A DNA stretch of 7,305 bases, taken from assembly GCA_934364985.1 (NCBI GenBank), contig CAKRMU010000015.1:1-7305 (forward strand), read 5' to 3'. The first letter of the stretch is position 1. Each line of letters opens with the position of its first letter. This document shows positions 1 through 5,249 of the stretch, piece by piece. Source of the DNA: an uncultured Porphyromonas sp. (GTDB lineage Bacteria > Bacteroidota > Bacteroidia > Bacteroidales > Porphyromonadaceae). The position numbers and the translations under genes are program-made. A model generated the notes under the pieces. That model ran no database searches. It saw nothing but the letters and a program-made list of their open reading frames with translations, and was not told the origin of the DNA.

Positions 1-302
1 TCGGTGGCCGTCTCAGTTTTGAAACGCTTGCTAATGAAGCTCCCTTACCTTGTATCGTTCATTGGAATCAAAATCATTTCGTTGTTGTTAACAAGATCAA
101 GAGACATCGCAAGGGTCGCTATACGGTTTATGTTGCAGATCCTGGCAAGGGACTGGTCACCTACACTAAGGAAGAGTTTTGCGAGCATTGGGTAAGTACC
201 AAGACCAATGGAGAAGAAAAAGGTATTGCGTTGCTTCTTGAACCCACGGAGCAATTTTATATGCAAAGGGACGTAAAAGCTGTAACTACTCTGAAGAGGT
301 AG
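1..302 (+). CDS. C39-family cysteine peptidase domain, 5'-partial, ending without an exporter part
   Basis: An open frame enters from the left edge (first whole codon at base 3) and stops with TAG at 300-302, giving 99 residues. It has the second half of a peptidase C39 domain, which cleaves double-glycine leader peptides during export of bacteriocins and similar peptides. The motif VHWNQNHFVVV carries the catalytic His (codon 75-77), and VADPGKG carries the Asp (codon 138-140). The catalytic Cys would lie upstream of the window. The following TYTKEEFCEHW and ALLLEPTEQFY are typical of the end of this domain in Bacteroidetes ABC exporters. In those exporters the transmembrane and ATPase domains follow; here the frame stops 14 residues after FY, and no continuation is visible in the other plus frames up to the terminator. 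It is either a stand-alone C39 peptidase or a truncated exporter gene. The domain call is firm from motif recognition; functional status is inference. Confidence 0.82.
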   Translation, partial: GGRLSFETLANEAPLPCIVHWNQNHFVVVNKIKRHRKGRYTVYVADPGKGLVTYTKEEFCEHWVSTKTNGEEKGIALLLEPTEQFYMQRDVKAVTTLKR

Positions 303-310
303 AGGACTAT

Positions 311-360
311 AAAATAAAAGTATCGTAACTCGTTGGAATTACGACACTTATGCTTTTTTT
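311..360. terminator. Bidirectional Rho-independent terminator
   Basis: A 14-base stem (318-331 with 336-349) encloses the tetraloop GTTG. Read on the minus strand the stem is fully paired with two G-U wobbles and is followed by TTATTTTATAG, so it ends the tRNA-Ser transcript. Read on the plus strand it has two mismatches but leads into ATGC and seven T (354-360), so it can end the C39 transcript. The A-rich left flank and T-rich right flank extend the pairing. Its place between two convergent genes fits this role. Confidence 0.8.
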
Positions 361-398
361 AGCATTGTTCTCTGGCGGTGCTGTCAGAGTACTTAAAG

Positions 399-483
399 CG
401 GAGAGTGAGGGATTCGAACCCCCGATAGCTTGCACTATAACGGATTTCGAATCCGCCGCATTCGTCCACTCTGCCAACTCTCC
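399..483 (-). tRNA. tRNA-Ser, anticodon CGA
   Basis: On the minus strand a complete class II tRNA runs from 483 to the discriminator G at 399. The acceptor arm GGAGAGT pairs with ACTCTCC. The anticodon loop TTCGAAA (445-451) gives anticodon CGA at 447-449, reading UCG serine codons. The long variable arm has an ATAG/CTAT stem, as expected for tRNA-Ser. The T arm is GGGGG-TTCGAAT-CCCTC. No CCA is encoded, so the CCA end must be added by the nucleotidyltransferase. It lies just downstream of the minus-strand operon but has its own promoter at 512-543, and the hairpin at 311-360 follows it. Confidence 0.96.
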
Positions 484-511
484 TTGACATGTTGGTTTTA
501 TCTTGTGTCCA

Positions 512-543
512 CAAAGGTACAAGTTTTCTTTAAGCTTTGCAAA
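512..543 (-). promoter_or_regulatory. Promoter of tRNA-Ser, exact Bacteroidetes consensus
   Basis: On the minus strand TTTG (543-540) is followed by 20 bases and then TACCTTTG (519-512), an exact match to the Bacteroidetes -33/-7 consensus TTTG...TAnnTTTG. Transcription should begin near 505, about 20 bases before the mature tRNA 5' end at 483. The -33 element begins only 3 bases beyond the stop codon of the upstream glycosyltransferase gene. No terminator is visible between them, so read-through from the operon may also reach the tRNA. Confidence 0.78.
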
Positions 544-546
544 AGG

Positions 547-1434
547 CTAGCTATTAGTTGAATATATGCTAAGGGTTTCCAAAGGTATTTGTCCCATTTC
601 TGCTGCGACTCTGGAATAGGTACTACCAGGTGAGGATAATATTCTCTCAGTATGTGATAGGGCTAATAACTCTCCCATAGATTGAATAACTCCTTTAAGC
701 GAATAGGGTACCGTTCCTCTATTTGGGACAAAGACGCGGTTATGGAATATCGTTGCAAGTCGTTCTCGTTCGTCATTGGATGTTGTAGCGATAAAGAAAT
801 TAATCTCAGGGTCGGCTTCAATCATTTCTTGCATACGTTTTATGAACAGCTCAATAGGGCTTTCATTGTTGGTGCTTTCTGGGTTAATTCGACGATTAAT
901 GTGCACACCCACGACCTTACTTTTCCAGCTCGCTGTACTTGAGAGAAGCACATTATTAACCTCGACTGTAGGCTCAATAGCATCAAACATATGAGGGAAA
1001 AAACCGAGACTCTCACGCGTCGCCAATAAAAGAGATTTGTCTTGCTGACTAATTATTGTCTCTAAAGCACCTCTATCTGTTTCCAAAAGGTGCTCCACTT
1101 GACGGGGGGATAGCACCCTATCGTGTCTGATATTAGCGAATGGATAAGTAAGGTATAGATTGCTGGGAGCTGGAGGAGTATTAAAAATCCTATCATACCA
1201 TACACCTTGTACGAGATTAATACCCTCAGATCTTAGTCCTGGTACAAGAGTAAAAAGCCTATCAGGGAATACCGGCATTGAATCATCTATTAGCCACAAG
1301 ATGTCAAGACGTCTTGCATACTGCCGGGCTAAATAAATCACAGATGCGATAGCCCTCAATCTACTCGCTATACCTCCCATAGGTAAGAAAGTAATTTTTT
1401 TAGATCGGTCTAAAGAATTCTCCTCTTTATTCAT
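547..1434 (-). CDS. Fucosyltransferase-like glycosyltransferase (GT11/GT23-NodZ-like fold)
   Basis: This 295-residue soluble protein has no signal peptide or membrane segment. It resembles bacterial fucosyltransferase-like proteins that use a GDP-sugar donor. Near the N-terminus MGGIASRLRAIAS (19-31) matches the glycine/arginine loop GGxxNRLxxI of the superfamily. VGVHINRR (175-182), followed by ESPIELFIKRM (191-201), matches the donor-binding HxRR motif and the SPxxxF helix after it. NFFIATTSNDERERL (212-226) and STYSRVAAEMGQIPLE (271-286) are the later conserved blocks. The HxRR motif is altered: Asn180 stands where the first Arg is expected, unless the register has shifted by one. Sugar donor and acceptor cannot be told from sequence; fucose is a family-based guess. 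The start overlaps the flippase gene end by 8 bases (ATGAATAA), so translation is probably coupled. As the last gene of the operon, beside a flippase, it most likely acts in the cytoplasm on a lipid-linked surface glycan. Confidence 0.72.
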   Translation of the reverse strand: MNKEENSLDRSKKITFLPMGGIASRLRAIASVIYLARQYARRLDILWLIDDSMPVFPDRLFTLVPGLRSEGINLVQGVWYDRIFNTPPAPSNLYLTYPFANIRHDRVLSPRQVEHLLETDRGALETIISQQDKSLLLATRESLGFFPHMFDAIEPTVEVNNVLLSSTASWKSKVVGVHINRRINPESTNNESPIELFIKRMQEMIEADPEINFFIATTSNDERERLATIFHNRVFVPNRGTVPYSLKGVIQSMGELLALSHTERILSSPGSTYSRVAAEMGQIPLETLSIYSTNS

Positions 1435-2935
1435 GACGTTGATATTTGGTTAGTAATTGCCGAAAAGCCTCATCGAAATGTTCGATTAACCTCTTAAATG
1501 TAGGCAAAGAGCGTAGCAATAACCAGCCCAAAAAGGCGATTGTTATAGTCCTCCATACACTATCAAATAGGAGTGATTGGGTGTGAGGCAAAACCCAATT
1601 TGTCCCCATTAATATCACAAATATAAGAAGTATCTGCCACATCTCCCTATTAAGAGGAGATACTTGTAGCTTCCGCCATAATACGATTTGTTGAAAAGCA
1701 TAACTCACAATAAGCGTAATCATCGTAGCGATTGCAGCACCAGAAATTCCCCATTTACTGATGAAATAGAGATTGAGAAGTATGGTCACTGCAAGGACGA
1801 TAATCGTGTACGCTAAAGTCCAGTAGTAGTGCTTAGAATATCTCAAAATAGCATTTCCAAAACTGAATGACAAGTCTATAAGCTTACCAATCCCTAAAAA
1901 AAGGACCACCCATTTCCCTTGTGCATAGATATGACCATTAGGAATAATCGTGAAAAGAGTGTCAATATTTACCCAAATAATTACCAAAAGAATCATCCCT
2001 AAAAGTAGCTGGTTATTGGAGACTTTACGAAATAAAATATTTAATCCTTGATAATCTTCTTGATGCAATACTTGAGATGCTATAGGTGAGGACATTGCAC
2101 TTAAAGAGCGTGCTGGCATCTCAATAACTGCGACGACGTAAAATGCAATTGAATAGATACCGGCATGTGCCATCCCCAATTCGCTTGACACCATAAATAA
2201 ATCAAGTCTTTGGATAATGCTACTTCCTAAAGCACTGAGAAGAGTAAATACAGTATAATGACGGAAATCACGACGCACAGAATCTGAGACGGGAAGAATG
2301 CGATTTCTTAAAGCATTAGGCGTAATCTTAATGGCATATCCAAATGTTATGATTGTTACCATTCCGTAGCTGAATACAAAGAGCAGGATAAAATGGTCAA
2401 AATCAATAGTCTTTAGTCCGTAGAGTAGGTAACATACGAGTAATAATAATCTTAGGATGACTTCTCGACTAAGTTTCGGGCAGGTAATACGACTCTTAAG
2501 ACTGCAATAGACCTCGAGTAGCGTCTGGTAGAGGCTGAATACCATTAGTGGCAAAACTACGAGATAGTAACGCCTAAAAAGATCTGTTCCCTCGTCAGGT
2601 GCAAAATAATTGACCAATGGTTCACGTAGAAGTAGATATAATCCACCAAAAATGAATATCCCGAATAGAGGAATTGCTAATACAATCCTAAAAAAACCGC
2701 CATCCGTACCATCGTCTGTGTGGAAATATGGATAATACCTAACAATGGATGTATTCGATGCAAGTAACGCATAGCCACCTACAAGTGTCGCGGCTTCCAC
2801 CAATACCCGAGTAAGACCTATCTCTTCAGGCGTCAATAGGTGCGTAATCACAAAGAACGTGGTCAGGAAGCCAATAAATGCTCCTGCCAGATTCACGATG
2901 CTACCTTTGAGACTTTGCCTAAAGACGATTCCCAT
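1427..2935 (-). CDS. Wzx-like polysaccharide/oligosaccharide flippase (MOP superfamily)
   Basis: This 502-residue, very hydrophobic protein has about 14 predicted membrane segments (roughly 11-33, 44-62, 83-103, 122-140, 157-174, 180-203, 225-245, 256-275, 309-328, 340-362, 372-392, 397-418, 432-450, 459-476). The number and spacing match the MOP exporter superfamily, as does the opening with a helix followed by LLTPEEIGLTRVL, typical of Wzx/RfbX-type flippases. Such proteins move undecaprenyl-linked glycan units across the inner membrane for O-antigen, capsule or exopolysaccharide assembly. Length is normal for the family. The start ATG lies 10 bases after the gldH stop, and the end overlaps the start of the glycosyltransferase gene. 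No Wzy polymerase or other polysaccharide cluster genes are visible, so the glycan it carries is unknown. The flippase call is firm; the substrate is inference. Confidence 0.87.
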   Translation of the reverse strand: MGIVFRQSLKGSIVNLAGAFIGFLTTFFVITHLLTPEEIGLTRVLVEAATLVGGYALLASNTSIVRYYPYFHTDDGTDGGFFRIVLAIPLFGIFIFGGLYLLLREPLVNYFAPDEGTDLFRRYYLVVLPLMVFSLYQTLLEVYCSLKSRITCPKLSREVILRLLLLVCYLLYGLKTIDFDHFILLFVFSYGMVTIITFGYAIKITPNALRNRILPVSDSVRRDFRHYTVFTLLSALGSSIIQRLDLFMVSSELGMAHAGIYSIAFYVVAVIEMPARSLSAMSSPIASQVLHQEDYQGLNILFRKVSNNQLLLGMILLVIIWVNIDTLFTIIPNGHIYAQGKWVVLFLGIGKLIDLSFSFGNAILRYSKHYYWTLAYTIIVLAVTILLNLYFISKWGISGAAIATMITLIVSYAFQQIVLWRKLQVSPLNREMWQILLIFVILMGTNWVLPHTQSLLFDSVWRTITIAFLGWLLLRSLPTFKRLIEHFDEAFRQLLTKYQRHE

Positions 2936-2945
2936 TACAGATAGA

Positions 2946-3416
2946 CTACTTATTAGGATGAATGATAAGACCTACTTCGATGATTCCCCTTACGATGCTA
3001 TCTGTTGAGAGATGCCGTATACTATAGGTATAAACTCCTTCGTCTGGAAAATAGGTATCCTTTTGGAGTGGGACTACAAGCTCTTTATAGTTGTACCCAT
3101 TATCTTTAAAGAGGCTCGAAGATTTTTGTAAATTCACATTAAGGACATACGTCTCAAAGCACCTCTTAGGTGACTCCAATGTAATGCCTAAAGGGATCGC
3201 CTCGTATTTGATATCCTGCTTGATACGGAGAACTATTGATACACTATAAGGAGTGATAGGCTTAAGATCAGAAGAGCTAAAAAAATACTCATCCTCAGTT
3301 TGCCATCCACTTTCACCAACGACTTCAAAGTACTCATAACTGCTATCTTTGGTGTGTTGACAAGCACAGAAAAGCAAAATTAGCGTGCATAATCCCAACC
3401 TCCTAAGTCTTTCCAT
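2946..3416 (-). CDS. gldH: GldH-type gliding motility/envelope lipoprotein
   Basis: This 156-residue protein starts with a lipoprotein signal peptide: basic MERLRRL, a hydrophobic core, then LLFCAC with Cys19 as the probable lipidated residue. The -3 position is Phe, slightly off the usual lipobox. The body fits the GldH family. Its last third, FPDEGVYTYSIRHLS (about 123-137) and VRGIIEVGLII (142-152), matches the conserved ending of GldH proteins. In Flavobacterium GldH is required for gliding and helps stabilise GldJ. Non-gliding Bacteroidales also keep the gene, where its role is poorly defined and may relate to type IX secretion or the envelope. It follows the ricT-like gene by 23 bases with an A-rich stretch (AATAAAAATAG) before the ATG. 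The pairing of PSP1 and gldH genes is common in Bacteroidetes. The lipoprotein call is solid; the family name rests on C-terminal motif recognition. Confidence 0.82.
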   Translation of the reverse strand: MERLRRLGLCTLILLFCACQHTKDSSYEYFEVVGESGWQTEDEYFFSSSDLKPITPYSVSIVLRIKQDIKYEAIPLGITLESPKRCFETYVLNVNLQKSSSLFKDNGYNYKELVVPLQKDTYFPDEGVYTYSIRHLSTDSIVRGIIEVGLIIHPNK

Positions 3417-3439
3417 GCTCTATTTTTATTCTCTAATAT

Positions 3440-4801
3440 CTAATCTTTATTGCTCGGAATACGTCTTGATTTACCACGTCTAATTGACTTTCTTCGTAAT
3501 GCATTGGGGTTATTTTCAGATTTTTCTCGTCTGCGTATGGCACCCTCTATCGCTGCTTTTTTTATCGACTCATTAGCGGTAATCTCTTCACTTTTTGCAT
3601 TTACTTCCTCAGTCTTTCGGTTATTCCGCCGCCTTTTATTCCTCTTCTTCTCTTTGTTACTTTGAGCAGAGTCAAAGCGAGATAAACTACTTTGATCAAG
3701 GAGATCTTTTGAGTTCTTAGCTTCTGCCGCATTTGTCATCCCTTCTTCGTTGTAATCCAATGAAAATGGGATCTCGCCTCTCTCATTAAGTCTAATAACC
3801 TCCCAAGCACGCTCTTTACTGATAACTATAGGCGAATTATTACCATTATTATTCTTTTGCTTGGGAACATAAGTTATCAAACCGGCAATGGTATCAGCTT
3901 TTATCTGCTTATACTCACCGAGAGATGTCACCAATTCTTTATTTTTAGAAGGAATCTTCTTTTGAGCCTCGCAGTAGGTATCTACTTCGTAATTCAGGCA
4001 ACACTTGAGTTTAGCACACTGCCCTGCCAATTTTTGTGGATTAAGCGAAAGATCTTGTATACGAGCTGCGTTCGTGCCGACAGACACAAAATTAGTCATC
4101 CAGCTGGAGCAACATAGCTGACGTCCACAGGGACCTATTCCACCTATCCTACCGGCTTCTTGTCTTGCCCCTATTTGCTTCATCTCAACTCGGATATGGA
4201 ATGCCTCTGCTAATTTGCGTATCAACTGACGAAAGTCAACACGTCCCTCAGCGATGTAGTAAAAGATGGCTTTCATACCATCACCTTGGTATTCTACATC
4301 ACCAATCTTCATGTCCAAACCCAATGATTCAGCAATCTTCCTACTACGAATCATCGTATCATGCTCTAGAGCTTTGACCTCTTCGTAACGATCCAAATCA
4401 ATCGGCTTAGCTACACGATATACTCTACGAGGCTCGCCATTAGGGTGGCGGTAATTGATCTTTTTCATCTGAAGATCCACCAAACGCCCAGTAAGAGTCA
4501 CTTCTCCAAGGTCGTACCCGGGCGGTGCTTCTACGACCACCATATCCCCTTTGTGTAGATCCAGCTTTAAACTATTAAGGAAGTAGCCTTTTCGGGTGTT
4601 CTTAAACTGGACTTCAACATAAGAAGAGGTATTGCAAGCATTAGGCAGGTCGCACATATAATCGGAGACATTGAGCTTATTTCTCATTTCAGTAGAGAAC
4701 CCCTTAGCCCGGCATCCTCTACAGCCGTGACCTATTGAATGGTTGCTATATGTCAGACCATTAACCCAATCGTTATCTATATCTTGATTATCTATACTCA
4801 T
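3440..4801 (-). CDS. ricT: PSP1/RicT (YaaT)-like regulatory protein
   Basis: This 453-residue protein (from ATG 4801) belongs to the PSP1 family. In Bacillus subtilis RicT (YaaT) acts in the iron-sulfur RicAFT complex, which affects RNase Y mRNA processing and sporulation. The PSP1 core spans about residues 60-275 and carries the family signature GPCGRQLCC (223-231) and CAKLKCCLNYE (262-272). Two further Cys pairs, HGCRGC (25-30) and C50/C56, sit N-terminally. The last 70-80 residues are very rich in Arg and Lys and look disordered; this tail is absent from the Bacillus protein and could bind RNA. The frame is also open to a TTG at 4846, but an exact consensus promoter lies at 4825-4855 with a predicted start of transcription near 4820, downstream of that TTG, so ATG 4801 is preferred. 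First gene of the operon. Family firm; function in Bacteroidetes inferred. Confidence 0.9.
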   Translation of the reverse strand: MSIDNQDIDNDWVNGLTYSNHSIGHGCRGCRAKGFSTEMRNKLNVSDYMCDLPNACNTSSYVEVQFKNTRKGYFLNSLKLDLHKGDMVVVEAPPGYDLGEVTLTGRLVDLQMKKINYRHPNGEPRRVYRVAKPIDLDRYEEVKALEHDTMIRSRKIAESLGLDMKIGDVEYQGDGMKAIFYYIAEGRVDFRQLIRKLAEAFHIRVEMKQIGARQEAGRIGGIGPCGRQLCCSSWMTNFVSVGTNAARIQDLSLNPQKLAGQCAKLKCCLNYEVDTYCEAQKKIPSKNKELVTSLGEYKQIKADTIAGLITYVPKQKNNNGNNSPIVISKERAWEVIRLNERGEIPFSLDYNEEGMTNAAEAKNSKDLLDQSSLSRFDSAQSNKEKKRNKRRRNNRKTEEVNAKSEEITANESIKKAAIEGAIRRREKSENNPNALRRKSIRRGKSRRIPSNKD

Positions 4802-4824
4802 CACTCGAATATCAATATTACATA

Positions 4825-4855
4825 CAAAGTTAACGCTTTCCAGCAAAATTACAAA
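4825..4855 (-). promoter_or_regulatory. Promoter of the ricT-gldH-wzx-glycosyltransferase operon
   Basis: On the minus strand TTTG (4855-4852) is followed by 19 bases and TAACTTTG (4832-4825), an exact match to the Bacteroidetes housekeeping consensus. Transcription should start near 4818-4821, leaving a leader of about 20 bases before ATG 4801. No other consensus promoter was noticed in the short gaps between the four operon genes. Confidence 0.8.
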
Positions 4856-4928
4856 ATAGCTTTCCCCATACTCTCTCTAAAGGATTATATCAATCTTCTT
4901 GATTCTGTATGCTGAAGTAAAAATTGGA

Positions 4929-5008
4929 TACCAAGTATTTGCCTTGACGAATACTTGGTATTAGTCAAAGCGAATTTAGGGTATTCGATAAGACGTATTT
5001 CCAAGTAT
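4929..5008. repeat. Array of ATAC-N3-GTAT dyads at about 23-base spacing, possible operator
   Basis: ATACCAAGTAT (4929-4939) and ATACTTGGTAT (4952-4962) are each imperfect palindromes of the form ATAC-N3-GTAT, and together they form a perfect 12-base inverted repeat (4929-4940 with 4951-4962) around a 10-base spacer. A half copy GGTAT lies at 4980-4984 and a further copy CCAAGTAT at 5001-5008. Dyad centres fall near 4934, 4957, 4979 and 5003, spacings of 23, 22 and 24 bases, about two helical turns. The set lies between two divergent promoters. This looks more like a protein-binding array than a terminator. As RNA the minus strand hairpin would be followed by CCAATTTTT, so a terminator role on that strand is the alternative. 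Confidence 0.5.
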
Positions 5009-5022
5009 CCCCTAAGTTGATT

Positions 5023-5060
5023 AAAAGTAAAAGATAACATCTGTAGAAAAGGATGTCATC
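5023..5060 (-). terminator. Terminator-like hairpin on the minus strand
   Basis: Bases 5033-5041 (GATAACATC) and 5052-5060 (GATGTCATC) form a nine-base stem that, read on the minus strand, pairs fully with one G-U wobble and is followed by TTTTACTTTTAATC. That is a reasonable Rho-independent terminator on the minus strand, yet no minus-strand gene lies upstream of it. It may shield the operon promoter from antisense transcription coming out of the acyl-CoA synthetase gene, or it may be a leftover. Confidence 0.4.
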
Positions 5061-5078
5061 TAAAACATATTTGAGGAT

Positions 5079-5109
5079 TTTGCCACTTACGGATAAATCT
5101 TTACATTTG
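5079..5109 (+). promoter_or_regulatory. Promoter of the acyl-CoA synthetase gene
   Basis: TTTG (5079-5082), 19 bases, then TACATTTG (5102-5109) matches the Bacteroidetes consensus exactly. The predicted start near 5114-5116 leaves an untranslated leader of about 135 bases before ATG 5250. That is long compared with the roughly 20-base leader of the divergent operon. Confidence 0.78.
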
Positions 5110-5114
5110 CTCAG

Positions 5115-5249
5115 TAGTAAAGAAGCGGTTGAGCATGGTACCAATTTCGATTGCCGATAGCATAATCGTGCGAGAGGAATAATCCAAAATACGCACTTCT
5201 GGTACTCCTCAATAGGGTTTCAGGATATGACAATAGAAGCTAAAGCATT
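5115..5249 (+). other. Long structured leader of the acyl-CoA synthetase gene
   Basis: The leader can fold so that GAG-CAT-GGTACCA (5131-5142) pairs with TGGTACT-C-CTC (5200-5210), closing a domain of about 60 bases. It holds two tiny reading frames: 15 codons at 5135-5182 (starting MVPISIADS) and 14 codons at 5227-5271 (starting MTIEAKALW). The second overlaps the start of the main gene and has AGGA just before its ATG. No known riboswitch was recognised. Whether the leader regulates anything is open. Confidence 0.3.

Noticed and set aside
4..195. A 63-codon plus-strand frame with a hydrophobic start
   Set aside because: It overlaps the C39 domain in another frame, and the C39 motifs are clear.
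399..483. tRNA-Ser as an integration site of a mobile island
   Set aside because: No duplicated tRNA 3' end, integrase gene or direct repeat is visible in the window, although the neighbouring C39 gene may be truncated.
307..522. A 71-codon minus-strand open frame between the C39 gene and the glycosyltransferase gene
   Set aside because: It lies across the tRNA-Ser gene, its promoter and the terminator; the peptide is the translation of the tRNA.
4939..4975. Alternative pairing TTTGCCTTGAC with GTCAAAGCGAA, giving a riboswitch- or attenuator-like pair of exclusive hairpins
   Set aside because: The region lies upstream of the plus-strand promoter at 5079-5109, so no known plus transcript contains it, and the pairing has a mismatch.
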